Assembly (NCBI RefSeq): GCF_004127445.1
Contig: NZ_QEXM01000001.1
Location: 57,213-121,212, forward strand
Source of the DNA: Streptomyces alfalfae
GTDB lineage: Bacteria > Actinomycetota > Actinomycetes > Streptomycetales > Streptomycetaceae
Reading direction: 5' to 3'
DNA: 64,000 nt
The notes beneath the pieces are model-generated. The model worked only from the letters and a program-made list of their open reading frames with translations, made no database searches and had not been told where the DNA came from. Position 1 is the first letter of the stretch; each line of letters begins with the position of its first letter. The position numbers and the translations under genes were made by a program. Below are positions 30,049-37,396 of this stretch, in pieces.

Positions 30049-30741
30049 CTACGCCTCCCGCTCCGCGGAGCCCTCCCCCGCCGCGGAGCCCTCCGGCTCC
30101 ACCCGCTCTTCTTCCACTCCCCCGAAGACCCGGGCCGACGCGTCCACATGCGCGAGCCTGCGCAGCGCGCTGAACACCGCCTCACCCAGCACGGTGCCGA
30201 TCACCACGCTCTCCACGAGCTCCTCGACCGGGCCCTGGCGGTCCACATAGGCGAGGTCCGCGCGGGCGACGACCTCCGCCGCGTCGGCGTACTCCTCCAG
30301 CAGCTCGAAGAACGCCCCGTGCCCGACCCGGCTCAGTGCGGCGAGGGCCCGCGCGAGGTCCTTGGCCGCCGGGTCGGCTTCGTGCGAGTGCCAGCCGCGC
30401 CGCGCGATGAGCCGCTGGACGACGTCACCGGCCGCCTCGGCCTCCGCGTCGTCGTCGGCCGCGCCCTCCGTGCCGAGCCGGTCCGCCGCCGCGCCGAGCA
30501 CCTTGTGCAGCGGGCGGCCGGGATCGTCCATGGCGCCCAGCACCTCCGCTATCGCGGCCACCTTCAGACCGCCCACCTCCAGGAGGGCGCGGATCAGCCG
30601 AAGCCGGCGGACGTGCGCCTCGTCGTAGTGCGCCTGGTTGGGGCTGGACAGTTCGCCCGCGGGGAGCAGGCCCTCGCGGACGTAGTACTTGATGGTCGGT
30701 ACCGGTACGCCGGTCCTGCGGCTCAACTCGCCTACACGCAC
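30049..30741 (-). CDS. MerR-family regulator
   Basis: A 230-residue regulator with an N-terminal MerR winged helix (MRVGELSRRTGVPVPTIKYYV, residues 1-21; then NQAHYDEAHVRRLRLIRALLEVGGL), a coiled linker and a variable C-terminal domain with an Asp/Glu-rich tail. No metal-binding cysteine pattern is visible, so the effector is unknown. The GTG at 30741 is the start. It is divergent from a membrane-protein gene across a 200-bp region containing a tandem repeat and a GATAG palindrome cluster, which probably includes its own operator. Confidence 0.88.
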   Translation of the reverse strand: MRVGELSRRTGVPVPTIKYYVREGLLPAGELSSPNQAHYDEAHVRRLRLIRALLEVGGLKVAAIAEVLGAMDDPGRPLHKVLGAAADRLGTEGAADDDAEAEAAGDVVQRLIARRGWHSHEADPAAKDLARALAALSRVGHGAFFELLEEYADAAEVVARADLAYVDRQGPVEELVESVVIGTVLGEAVFSALRRLAHVDASARVFGGVEEERVEPEGSAAGEGSAEREA

Positions 30742-30756
30742 AGCTCGTTCTCACTC

Positions 30757-30813
30757 CTCTGCGGCCCTCTGCGACCCTCTGCGGCCTCTGCGACCTCTGC
30801 GGCCCTCTGCGGC
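30757..30813. repeat. Six tandem 9-10 bp CTCTGCGRC repeats upstream of the MerR gene
   Basis: Units CTCTGCGGCC, CTCTGCGACC, CTCTGCGGC, CTCTGCGAC, CTCTGCGGCC and CTCTGCGGC run without gaps. They lie in the MerR gene's 5' leader, 16 bp from the start. Length variation by slippage is likely. Confidence 0.85.
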
Positions 30814-30838
30814 GGAATCCCTTGCCAACCCCCGCCCC

Positions 30839-30882
30839 ATCATAGATAGTTGCGCTATCGGATAGCGGATAGTGCCGCTATC
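30839..30882. promoter_or_regulatory. GATAG palindrome cluster in the divergent MerR promoter
   Basis: Two perfect inverted repeats overlap: GATAG-N5-CTATC (30845-30859) and GATAGCGG-N6-CCGCTATC (30861-30882). A minus-strand -10, TATGAT (30839-30844), abuts the first, so the sites could be MerR operators controlling both genes. Confidence 0.6.
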
Positions 30883-30903
30883 GATTCGCGAGATCCATGG
30901 ATT

Positions 30904-30920
30904 CAGCCGCTCGGCGGCTG
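30904..30920 (+). repeat. Hairpin just before the DUF-less membrane gene
   Basis: CAGCCGC-TCG-GCGGCTG forms a 7-bp stem shortly before the ribosome site (CAGGGGGAAAA) of the gene starting at 30943. It could affect translation initiation. Confidence 0.5.
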
Positions 30921-30942
30921 CTGGTCTTCAGGGGGAAAACCC

Positions 30943-32130
30943 ATGCCCTTATGGCGCTCATGGCACCGTCCGCTCGTCCTCTTCTCCGCGGCCATGGCCG
31001 CCGTCACCGTCGTCTCCGCCGTGGGACTCCTGGTCGACGACCGGGTCATGGTGGGCGCGCCGATCTGGGCCAAGCCCTTCAAGTTCGCGGTCTCGTTCAT
31101 CGCGTACGGGCTCTCACTCGCCTGGATGCTGTCGGCACTCGACCGCGGGCGGCGCGCGGGAGCGGACGCGCGGCCACACCCGGCAGGCGCGAAGCGGCGT
31201 ACGGGACGGGGCGTGGCCTGGTGGGCCGGCACCGTGGTCGCCGCGGCGAGCCTCGTCGAGATGCTGATCATCACCGGCCAGGTGATCCGCGGGAAGCGCA
31301 GCCACTTCAACTACCAGACCCCGTTCGACGAGGCGCTGTTCGACGCGATGGCCGTCAGCGTCGTCGTCCTCTGGCTCGGCACCGTCGTCATCGCCGTCCT
31401 GCTGCTGCGCGCCCGGCTCGCCGACCGCCCCTCGGCCTGGGCGATGCGCTGCGGGATCGTCATCGCCCTGGCGGGAGCGGCCATCGGCTTCCTGATGACG
31501 CAGCCGGCCCCCGGCCAGCGGCGCGGCGAGTCACCGGTGGTCGGCGCGCACAGCGTGGGCGTCGCGGACGGCGGGCCCTCGATGCCGCTCACCGGCTGGT
31601 CGACCACCGGCGGCGACCTGCGCATACCGCACTTCTTCGGCATGCACGCACTGCAACTGCTGCCGCTGCTGGTCATGGCGCTGATGGCGCTCGCGCCACG
31701 CTTCGCCCGCATCGCCGACGCACGGACACAGCTCCGCCTCGTGCTGGTCGGCTCGGGCGCTTACGCCGCCCTCTTCGCCCTGCTCACCTGGCAGGCGCTG
31801 CGCGGTCAGCCGCTGCTCCGCCCGGACGGCACGACGCTGACGACCGCCGTCCTGATCACCCTCGCCGCGGCGACAGGCACCTGGGCGGCACTGCGAAGTC
31901 CTCGCCGCACCCCAACGACAACATCGACAACAACGACAACAACCGCCCCGCCGACAGCCACCACGCCCCAGCACAAGAACGAGCACAAGAACGAGCACAA
32001 GGCCGCGAACGAGGCCGCGAACGAGCAAGAGAACGCGAACGAGGCCGCGAACGAGACTCCGAACACGAACACGAACACGAACACGAACGAGACCACGGAC
32101 AAGAACCAGAAAGCCGGGGCAACGGCATGA
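30943..32130 (+). CDS. Polytopic membrane protein with low-complexity Thr/Asn/Lys/Glu tail
   Basis: A 395-residue protein with about seven transmembrane helices in residues 10-315 and no family I can name. From about residue 322 it becomes low-complexity: a Thr run, then repeats of HKNEHKNEHK, AANEAANEQENANEAANE and NTNTNTNTNE. The matching DNA (31910-32118) is an AT-richer simple repeat unlike the rest of the window, so length may vary between strains. The ATG at 30943 has a strong ribosome site. Its stop overlaps the next gene (ATGA). Confidence 0.75.
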   Translation: MPLWRSWHRPLVLFSAAMAAVTVVSAVGLLVDDRVMVGAPIWAKPFKFAVSFIAYGLSLAWMLSALDRGRRAGADARPHPAGAKRRTGRGVAWWAGTVVAAASLVEMLIITGQVIRGKRSHFNYQTPFDEALFDAMAVSVVVLWLGTVVIAVLLLRARLADRPSAWAMRCGIVIALAGAAIGFLMTQPAPGQRRGESPVVGAHSVGVADGGPSMPLTGWSTTGGDLRIPHFFGMHALQLLPLLVMALMALAPRFARIADARTQLRLVLVGSGAYAALFALLTWQALRGQPLLRPDGTTLTTAVLITLAAATGTWAALRSPRRTPTTTSTTTTTTAPPTATTPQHKNEHKNEHKAANEAANEQENANEAANETPNTNTNTNTNETTDKNQKAGATA

Positions 32131-32585
32131 CCGGCACCCTCTTCGAGCTCGCCTTCTACCTCGCCGCCCCCGTCTGGCTCCTGCTGATCTTCGCCCCGGC
32201 CTGGGGCCCGACCGCCCGCGTGGCCGCGTCGCCCCTGACCGTGGTCCCCGTCCTCGCCCTCTACCTCGCGATGGCGCTGCCCGTCCTCCCCGAGCTGTGG
32301 GCTGCGGTGAGCGGCCCCGACATCGACGTGTTCCGGGAGTTGACGGCACGCGCCAACGGGGCGGGCGCCATCTGGGCCCAGGTCATCGCGTGGGACCTGC
32401 TGCTCGGCCAGTGGATGTACCGGGAGGGCCGGCGGCTGGGCGTGCATCCGCTGGCCATGGGGCCGCTCCTGGTCCTGACGATCCTCCTCTCCCCCATCGG
32501 ACTGCTGCTCTTCCTGCCGCTGCGGGCGAGCCTCACCCGCCGACGCCCGGAGTTCAGCACTGTCCCGGCGGAATACCGAGGTTGA
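32127..32585 (+). CDS. ABA4-like (DUF4281) membrane protein
   Basis: A 152-residue membrane protein with four helices and the family motif AWDLLLGQWMYREGRRLGVH followed by PLLVLTILLSPIGLLLFLPLR. DUF4281 includes plant ABA4, needed for neoxanthin synthesis; the bacterial role is unknown. The ATG at 32127 overlaps the previous gene by 4 bp, so it is translationally coupled to the preceding membrane protein. Confidence 0.8.
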   Translation: MTGTLFELAFYLAAPVWLLLIFAPAWGPTARVAASPLTVVPVLALYLAMALPVLPELWAAVSGPDIDVFRELTARANGAGAIWAQVIAWDLLLGQWMYREGRRLGVHPLAMGPLLVLTILLSPIGLLLFLPLRASLTRRRPEFSTVPAEYRG

Positions 32586-32587
32586 TC

Positions 32588-32602
32588 CGGAGGTTACCTC
32601 CG
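32588..32602. promoter_or_regulatory. 15-bp palindrome before the oxidoreductase gene
   Basis: CGGAGGT-T-ACCTCCG sits just after the previous gene's stop and 34 bp before the next ATG. It could be an operator for the oxidoreductase gene; no regulator gene of an obvious matching type is adjacent. Confidence 0.5.
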
Positions 32603-32635
32603 TTACAACCACCGTGGATCTCCGGAAGGGCAGTC

Positions 32636-33295
32636 ATGAAGATCGGCATCATCGGAGCGGGCAACATCGGCGGCAACCTCACCCGGCGGCTCACCGCCCT
32701 CGGGCACGACGTCTCCGTCGCGAACTCCCGCGGCCCGCACACCCTCACCGCCCTGGCCGAAGAGACCGGCGCGACGCCCGTCCACGTCGAGGAGGCCGCC
32801 CGTGACGCGGAGGTCGTCGTCGTGACGGTGCCGCTCAAGGCCGTTCCCGACCTGCCCGCCGGTCTCCTCGACGGCGCGGCCGAGGGCGTCGCGGTCATCG
32901 ACACCGGCAACTACTACCCGCAGCAGCGCGACGGCAGGATCGCCGAGATCGAGGACGGCCTCACCGAGAGCCGCTGGACGGAGCGGCAGATCGGCCACCC
33001 CGTCATCAAGGCGTTCAACGGCACGTACGCGCAGGACATCCTCGACAAGCCGCGCCCCCGCGGCGCCGCCGACCGCGTGGCCCTGCCGGTCTCCGGCGAC
33101 GACGAGGCCGCCAAGAAGGTCGTGCGGGACCTCATCGACGAGCTCGGCTTCGACACCGTCGACAACGGCGGGCAGGACGAGTCCTGGCGCCAGCAGCCGG
33201 GCACCCCCGTCTACGGCAACACGGGCGGCAGCGAGGAGATCCGCGCGGCCCTGGCGGCGGCGTCACCGGAACGCACCCCCGAGTGGCGCGCCTGA
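32636..33295 (+). CDS. F420/NADP-oxidoreductase-like Rossmann protein
   Basis: A 219-residue protein with N-terminal Rossmann fold (MKIGIIGAGNIGGNLTRRL), the NADP-type NSRGP loop, the TVPLKAVPDLP strand and a conserved IDTGNYYPQQRDG block. It belongs to the F420-dependent NADP reductase/coenzyme-F420 oxidoreductase-like family. True F420:NADP reductase activity is not proven. The ATG at 32636 is close to an AAGGG site. It is convergent with the GH25 gene through a shared terminator. Confidence 0.87.
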   Translation: MKIGIIGAGNIGGNLTRRLTALGHDVSVANSRGPHTLTALAEETGATPVHVEEAARDAEVVVVTVPLKAVPDLPAGLLDGAAEGVAVIDTGNYYPQQRDGRIAEIEDGLTESRWTERQIGHPVIKAFNGTYAQDILDKPRPRGAADRVALPVSGDDEAAKKVVRDLIDELGFDTVDNGGQDESWRQQPGTPVYGNTGGSEEIRAALAAASPERTPEWRA

Positions 33296-33308
33296 CCTCC
33301 GCCGCGAC

Positions 33309-33349
33309 AGCTCCGGCGCGGCCCGGCGCCCGCCCCCGCGGCCGGAGCT
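33309..33349. terminator. Bidirectional terminator between oxidoreductase and GH25 genes
   Basis: AGCTCCGGC (33309-33317) pairs with GCCGGAGCT (33341-33349) around a GC-rich loop. The right arm overlaps the GH25 stop codon. Position between convergent genes supports termination. Confidence 0.7.
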
Positions 33350-33899
33350 AGGGTTTCGCCCACTCCCGCAGCGCGTCCTCGCTCTCGAAGTCGGCGACGT
33401 TCTTGTCCAGGGGGGACGACGTGTACTGGTGGATCGTCCACTTCGCCTTGATACGGGGCTTGCCCGCCCGCACGTAGTCGGCGATCCACAGTCCGTCGCC
33501 CGCGTACGAGGTGGTGTCCCTGTTCAGCCAGAAGTCGCGGTTCGTGTACAGCAGGACCCGGTGCGAGGGGCGCAGGCGCTTCACCTCCTTGATGAAGCGG
33601 TCCTTCTCCTTGTTGGACGCCGCCGAGCGGTCCCCGGTGTACTCCCAGTCCACCGCGAGCAGGTCGCCGGACTTCTCCGGCGTCTTGCTCACGAAGTACT
33701 CGGCCTGCGCGGTGATGTTCCCGGGCCACAGGAAGTGGTAGAAGCCGACCACGCAGCCGCCCTCCCGGGCCTTCTTCGCCTGAGAGGTCATTTTCGGGTT
33801 GACGTACGAACGGCCCTCCGTCGACTTGACGATGACGAAGGAGAGGCCGTCCGTGTCGAACGAGGTCTGGTGGGAGCTGACGTCGATGCCACGCAGCAT
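33348..33899 (-). CDS. GH25-family lysozyme/muramidase without signal peptide
   Basis: A 183-residue single GH25 domain. The first strand GIDVSSHQ contains a substrate Asp6. The catalytic DWE motif is AVDWEY (Asp84 and Glu86). The fold is complete with FVIVKSTEG, VVGFYHFLW and a terminal WTIHQYTS. It cleaves the MurNAc-GlcNAc glycosidic bond. The ATG at 33899 follows GGAGG, and no secretion signal is present, so export is unexplained. The open frame upstream is not part of the gene. Confidence 0.9.
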   Translation of the reverse strand: MLRGIDVSSHQTSFDTDGLSFVIVKSTEGRSYVNPKMTSQAKKAREGGCVVGFYHFLWPGNITAQAEYFVSKTPEKSGDLLAVDWEYTGDRSAASNKEKDRFIKEVKRLRPSHRVLLYTNRDFWLNRDTTSYAGDGLWIADYVRAGKPRIKAKWTIHQYTSSPLDKNVADFESEDALREWAKP

Positions 33900-34028
33900 G
33901 GGCTGCCTCCGGGGCGGTGGGGGGAGCGGCAGCGGGGTCACGGCTGCCGAGAAGTTCCTGAACTGCCCGTTTGGTGCCCGGTGTTGATGTAGCTCAACCG
34001 TCAACCGTCGATGCCGAAAGTGTTTCCC

Positions 34029-35255
34029 TCAGCGGAAGACGCCCGTGTGCCCGAGGGAGTAGCGGCCCGGCTGGGGGTAGACGGCGAGGCCGTGCGGGCC
34101 GCTGCCGACGGGGATGCGGGCCAGCTGGGCGCCGGTGCGGGTGTCGATGGCGTACACCTCGGAGTCGTACCGGCCGGAGAGCCACAGGGTCTTGCCGTCG
34201 GCGGAGACGCCGCCCATGTCGGGGCTGCCGCCCTGCGGGAGCTTCCACTTCTTGGTGAGCCTGTTCTTCGGGAAGTCGAAGACGGAGATGGTGCCCTCGC
34301 CCCGGTTGGAGATGTACATCTCCTTGGAGTCGCGGCTGACGTACAGGCCGTGGCAGCCCTTGCCGGTGCGCAGCAGCTTCGGCGTCGAGAACTTCTTGCC
34401 GTCGAGGACCCACATGCCGTGCGCCATCATGTCGGCGATGTAGAAGGTCTTGCCGTCCGGCGACAGTTTCACGTCCTGCGGCATGGCGCCCTTGAAGGGG
34501 ATCTTCTGCTGTCCGACGATCTTCATCTTCTCCGTGTCGACCTTGAGGAGTTCGCCGGAGAACTCGCAGGACACGATGAAGTAGCGGCCGTCCATCGAGA
34601 AGTCGGCGTGGTTGACGCCGGCGCAGCTCACGGGGACGGTCTTGACGCGGTCCATGGTCTTCGGGTCGCGGAAGACGAGTTCGCGGTCCATGGAGGCCAT
34701 GACGACGGCGTGCTTGCCGTTGGGCGTGAAGTAGAGGTTGTACGGGTCGGAGACCTCGACCGTCCGGCCGGTCTTGCCGGTGACGGGGTCGATGGCGGTG
34801 AGGGTGTCCCCGAGGTCGTTGTTGACCCAGAGGGTCTTCAGGTCCCAGGAGGGGACGACGTGCTGGGGCTGTTCGCCGACCTTGATGGTCTCGATGACCT
34901 CGAACTTCTCGGGGTCGATGACCGACACGGTGTTGGAGTTGGTGTTGGGCACGTAGACCCGGGACAGGAACTTCTCCGCCACGGGCTGGAGGGCGTTCGG
35001 CCGGTCGGCGGCGTAGACGTCCTTGGGGTCGAGGACCGGGGGCATGCCGGGCAGGCCGGGGGACGCCTTGGGCTCGGCGGGCTTGCGGACGCCCTCGGTG
35101 CCGAGGGCCTCGTCCGCGCGCCCGTCGGAGCCGGAGCCGCAGCCGGCCAGCGCGACGAGCACGGCGCCGGCGGCGAACAGGGCGGCAGCACGCCGGGTGC
35201 GCCGGGTGCGTCTGGTCAGGTCGGGTCGCGTACGGGGCAGTCTCTTACGGGACAT
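34029..35255 (-). CDS. YncE-like beta-propeller lipoprotein
   Basis: A 408-residue exported lipoprotein. A basic N-terminus and hydrophobic stretch end in the lipobox LAGC (Cys39). Residues about 95-400 form a YVTN/NHL beta-propeller with blades such as VYVPNTNSNTVSVIDPEKFE and TLWVNNDLGDTLTAIDPVTG. The ligand is unknown; YncE-type propellers bind DNA or cell-wall-related partners in some species. The ATG at 35255 overlaps the deacetylase stop by one base (TGATG), implying translational coupling with that deacetylase. Confidence 0.85.
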   Translation of the reverse strand: MSRKRLPRTRPDLTRRTRRTRRAAALFAAGAVLVALAGCGSGSDGRADEALGTEGVRKPAEPKASPGLPGMPPVLDPKDVYAADRPNALQPVAEKFLSRVYVPNTNSNTVSVIDPEKFEVIETIKVGEQPQHVVPSWDLKTLWVNNDLGDTLTAIDPVTGKTGRTVEVSDPYNLYFTPNGKHAVVMASMDRELVFRDPKTMDRVKTVPVSCAGVNHADFSMDGRYFIVSCEFSGELLKVDTEKMKIVGQQKIPFKGAMPQDVKLSPDGKTFYIADMMAHGMWVLDGKKFSTPKLLRTGKGCHGLYVSRDSKEMYISNRGEGTISVFDFPKNRLTKKWKLPQGGSPDMGGVSADGKTLWLSGRYDSEVYAIDTRTGAQLARIPVGSGPHGLAVYPQPGRYSLGHTGVFR

Positions 35256-36109
35256 CAGGTCAGCAGCTCCGTGGTCGTCACCGCGCGCAGGCCGCGGCGT
35301 TCCAGTTCTTGCAGGACGGCGGGGAGCGCGGCGACCGTGTCCGCGTACCCGAAGTGCAGGCTCACCACGGAGCCCGCGCGGACCCCCGCGGCGATGTTCC
35401 GGGTGACGGCGGGGGCGCCGGGCGAGGTGAAGTCGAGGGAGTCGACGTCGTACGAGAGGACGTGCGGGTAGCCGGCGCGCCGGGCGAGGCGTTCGACGAG
35501 CGGAGAGGCCCGCTCGGCGCGCGAGGGGCGGAACCAGGTGCCGATGGAGCCGGTGAGGCGCCGCAGGCGGTCCGCGCAGCCGGTGATCTCCGCGTAGGCG
35601 TCGGCTTCGGACATGGCGTTGATGTCGAGGTGCCGGAGGGTGTGGTTGCCCAGGTCGTGGCCGCCGTCGAGGACGCGGCGGGCGAGCGTGGGGTGGTCGT
35701 CCAGCCAGCCGCCGACCGCGAGCACGGTGACCCTGGCCCCCGCCTTCTCCGCCTCGCCGAGCAGCGCCTTCGCCGTGGCGGGGTCGCCCTGCCCGTGGAA
35801 GGTCAGCGCGACCTGGCGCCGGTCGCGCGGCCCGTGGGCGATCTGCGCGGGCAGCCCGGGGAACCGGCGGGGCGCGGGGCCGGGCCTCGGCGCCCCGGAC
35901 GCGGAGGGCCGGTCGCGCCCGCCCGCGGCGCGGGCCGCACCGCCGTCACCGCCGCCGCCCGCGCACCCCGTGGCGAGACCACCGGTCAGCACCGCCCCCG
36001 CGCAGGCCGCGCCCAGGCCGCCGCCGAGCCGCAGGACGTGCCGCCGCCCGTGCTCCGCCTCGCCGTCCGAGCCATCGCCCCGCGTCACATGCTCCGTCAC
36101 GCCGACCAT
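35255..36109 (-). CDS. NodB-family polysaccharide deacetylase with altered motif 1
   Basis: A 284-residue Tat-type lipoprotein: RRHVLRLGG at 22-30 and a lipobox near ATGC (Cys49). The NodB domain (about 95-280) keeps the histidine metal site GNHTLRH (His155 and His159) and later LSYDVDSLDF. Motif 1 is TFHGQGD, so the usual TFDDGP lacks both Asps in their normal positions, with Asp only at 108. Motif 3 is RPSRAERA rather than RPPYG. It is either an active variant with shifted chemistry or an inactive sugar-binding domain. It is the first gene of a two-gene operon with the propeller lipoprotein. The ATG at 36109 has no clear ribosome site. Confidence 0.82.
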   Translation of the reverse strand: MVGVTEHVTRGDGSDGEAEHGRRHVLRLGGGLGAACAGAVLTGGLATGCAGGGGDGGAARAAGGRDRPSASGAPRPGPAPRRFPGLPAQIAHGPRDRRQVALTFHGQGDPATAKALLGEAEKAGARVTVLAVGGWLDDHPTLARRVLDGGHDLGNHTLRHLDINAMSEADAYAEITGCADRLRRLTGSIGTWFRPSRAERASPLVERLARRAGYPHVLSYDVDSLDFTSPGAPAVTRNIAAGVRAGSVVSLHFGYADTVAALPAVLQELERRGLRAVTTTELLT

Positions 36110-36417
36110 TTAATCCGTCAATACGGCGAATCACGCCGATTGACCCGGTTAGGGCATGCCGCGCCCTTGCCGCGCCCGCACCACGCTCCTCCCCGACCTC
36201 CCGGCGCCCCCTCCCACAGCCGGCCGAACACCCTCTCGGCAGGCCTCGGCAGCCCTGGGCGGCCCTCGGCGGCCGAAGCTCGCCCCTCATTCCAAGCCTT
36301 GCTTATCGCCCGCGAAAGCTGCTGCTTAACCAGCGTTTACCAGGCAGGTGTCCCATCTCACCAAGGATTCACCTCTAAACTGTGCCGTTCTGACCTGATA
36401 TTTACAGTTATGCCGTT
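36110..36417. other. Deacetylase upstream region
   Basis: No gene is supported. It contains GC-rich low-complexity CGGC runs (36170-36270) followed by an AT-rich stretch at 36360-36417 with two copies of TGCCGTT 30 bp apart (36382 and 36412). It presumably carries the minus-strand promoter of the deacetylase operon. Confidence 0.5.
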
Positions 36418-36446
36418 TTGGCTCGCGGGGTCCCGTCTGCCATAGT
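36418..36446 (+). promoter_or_regulatory. Promoter for candidate small RNA
   Basis: A -35 TTGGCT (36418-36423) and -10 CATAGT (36441-36446) are separated by exactly 17 bp, preceded by an AT-rich upstream element. Transcription would start near 36453. Confidence 0.5.
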
Positions 36447-36452
36447 CGGGGA

Positions 36453-36575
36453 CGCGACCCCCATTGACCCGGGCACAGGTCGTCATCAGCCGCCGCGGAA
36501 CACACCCCATACGTCCGCGGCGCTTCACGAAAGCCCCCGCGCAGCCGCACCCCGGCCACAGGGGGCTTTCGCGTG
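36453..36575 (+). ncRNA. Candidate structured small RNA
   Basis: Downstream of the promoter are a 9-bp stem (CGCCGCGGA, 36491-36499, with 36514-36522) and then an 11-bp terminator-like stem (CGAAAGCCCCC, 36528-36538, with 36561-36571). No convincing coding frame runs through. The second stem could equally be the terminator of the minus-strand RsbW-like gene, so the transcript is a proposal. Confidence 0.4.
36528..36571. terminator. Terminator shared by the RsbW-like gene and the candidate sRNA
   Basis: A perfect 11-bp stem with a 22-nt loop, 26 bp downstream of the minus-strand stop at 36597. It would also end a plus-strand RNA started at 36453. Confidence 0.6.
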
Positions 36576-36596
36576 TCCGGGGGCGCGCGGGCGGGG

Positions 36597-37112
36597 TCAG
36601 CGGTCGGCGGCCCGCATCTCGAACCAGGTCGTCTTGCCGCGCGGCAGCAGATCCACGCCCCACCGGTCGGAGAGCTTGTCGACGAGGAAGAGGCCGCGGC
36701 CGCTCAGGTCCATCTCGTGGACCGGCATCAGGCAGGGCAGTCCGCGGGACGGGTCGCGGACCTCGACCCGGATCCAGCCGCGCCGCCGCTCCATGCGCAG
36801 CCCGAAGACGCGGGCGCCGGTGTGCCGCACGGCGTTGCCGACCAGTTCGGAGACGAGGAGGACGACGTCCTCGGTGAGCTTCGGGGAGAGCCCCCAGTGG
36901 CGCAGGACGACGACCTGGGCGAGGCGGCGCGCGATGGCGGCGGACTCGGGGCGCGAGGGGAGCGGGACCTCCGCGTCCGTCGGATTGCCGAACAACTCCA
37001 GTGCTTTCAGGGCGTGTTCGTCCTCCACCGCCGGCGACCAGCGCGCCGCGGTCGCACCGGTGTGCCGCCGCGGCCGTTCGTATCCCTCCAGCCCCGCCAT
37101 GTCATCCATCAT
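36597..37112 (-). CDS. RsbW-like anti-sigma/regulatory ATPase (HATPase_c_2)
   Basis: A 171-residue GHKL ATPase. The N-box reads ELVGNAVRHTG (residues about 89-99), the G1 box is a variant VRDPSRGLP and the G2 box is GRGLFLVDKL. Streptomyces has many such kinases that bind anti-anti-sigma or sigma factors, and no partner gene is adjacent here. Starts at 37112, 37109 and 37100 (ATG) are all possible; a clear ribosome site is absent. Confidence 0.82.
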   Translation of the reverse strand: MMDDMAGLEGYERPRRHTGATAARWSPAVEDEHALKALELFGNPTDAEVPLPSRPESAAIARRLAQVVVLRHWGLSPKLTEDVVLLVSELVGNAVRHTGARVFGLRMERRRGWIRVEVRDPSRGLPCLMPVHEMDLSGRGLFLVDKLSDRWGVDLLPRGKTTWFEMRAADR

Positions 37113-37396
37113 GGCCGCTCAGCGCGTGCTCCGGGGCCGTTCCGGCGGAATAAGCCCCCCGGAACGACCCATTCCGGGTGATGCGGAAGGCATATGCCAA
37201 CGCGGCGCCGGGGCCCCGGGAGGGGCCCTGGCCTGCTATGACTCAACGCGTCGGGATGATCACATATCGCACCGGGCAGACGGAACGCGAGCTTTCGCCC
37301 GGCCCGCGATGTCCGCCCCTTCGGGGTACTACTTGGCCGATGTCCTGCCGCCCAGTGGCCGCCCGGCGGCCGGTGGCGGCAGCCGTCGGCGGTGGC

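Noticed and set aside
36326..36663. Small minus-strand ORFs across the candidate small-RNA region
   Set aside because: No ribosome site or recognisable family; they overlap stems and the RsbW-like gene stop.
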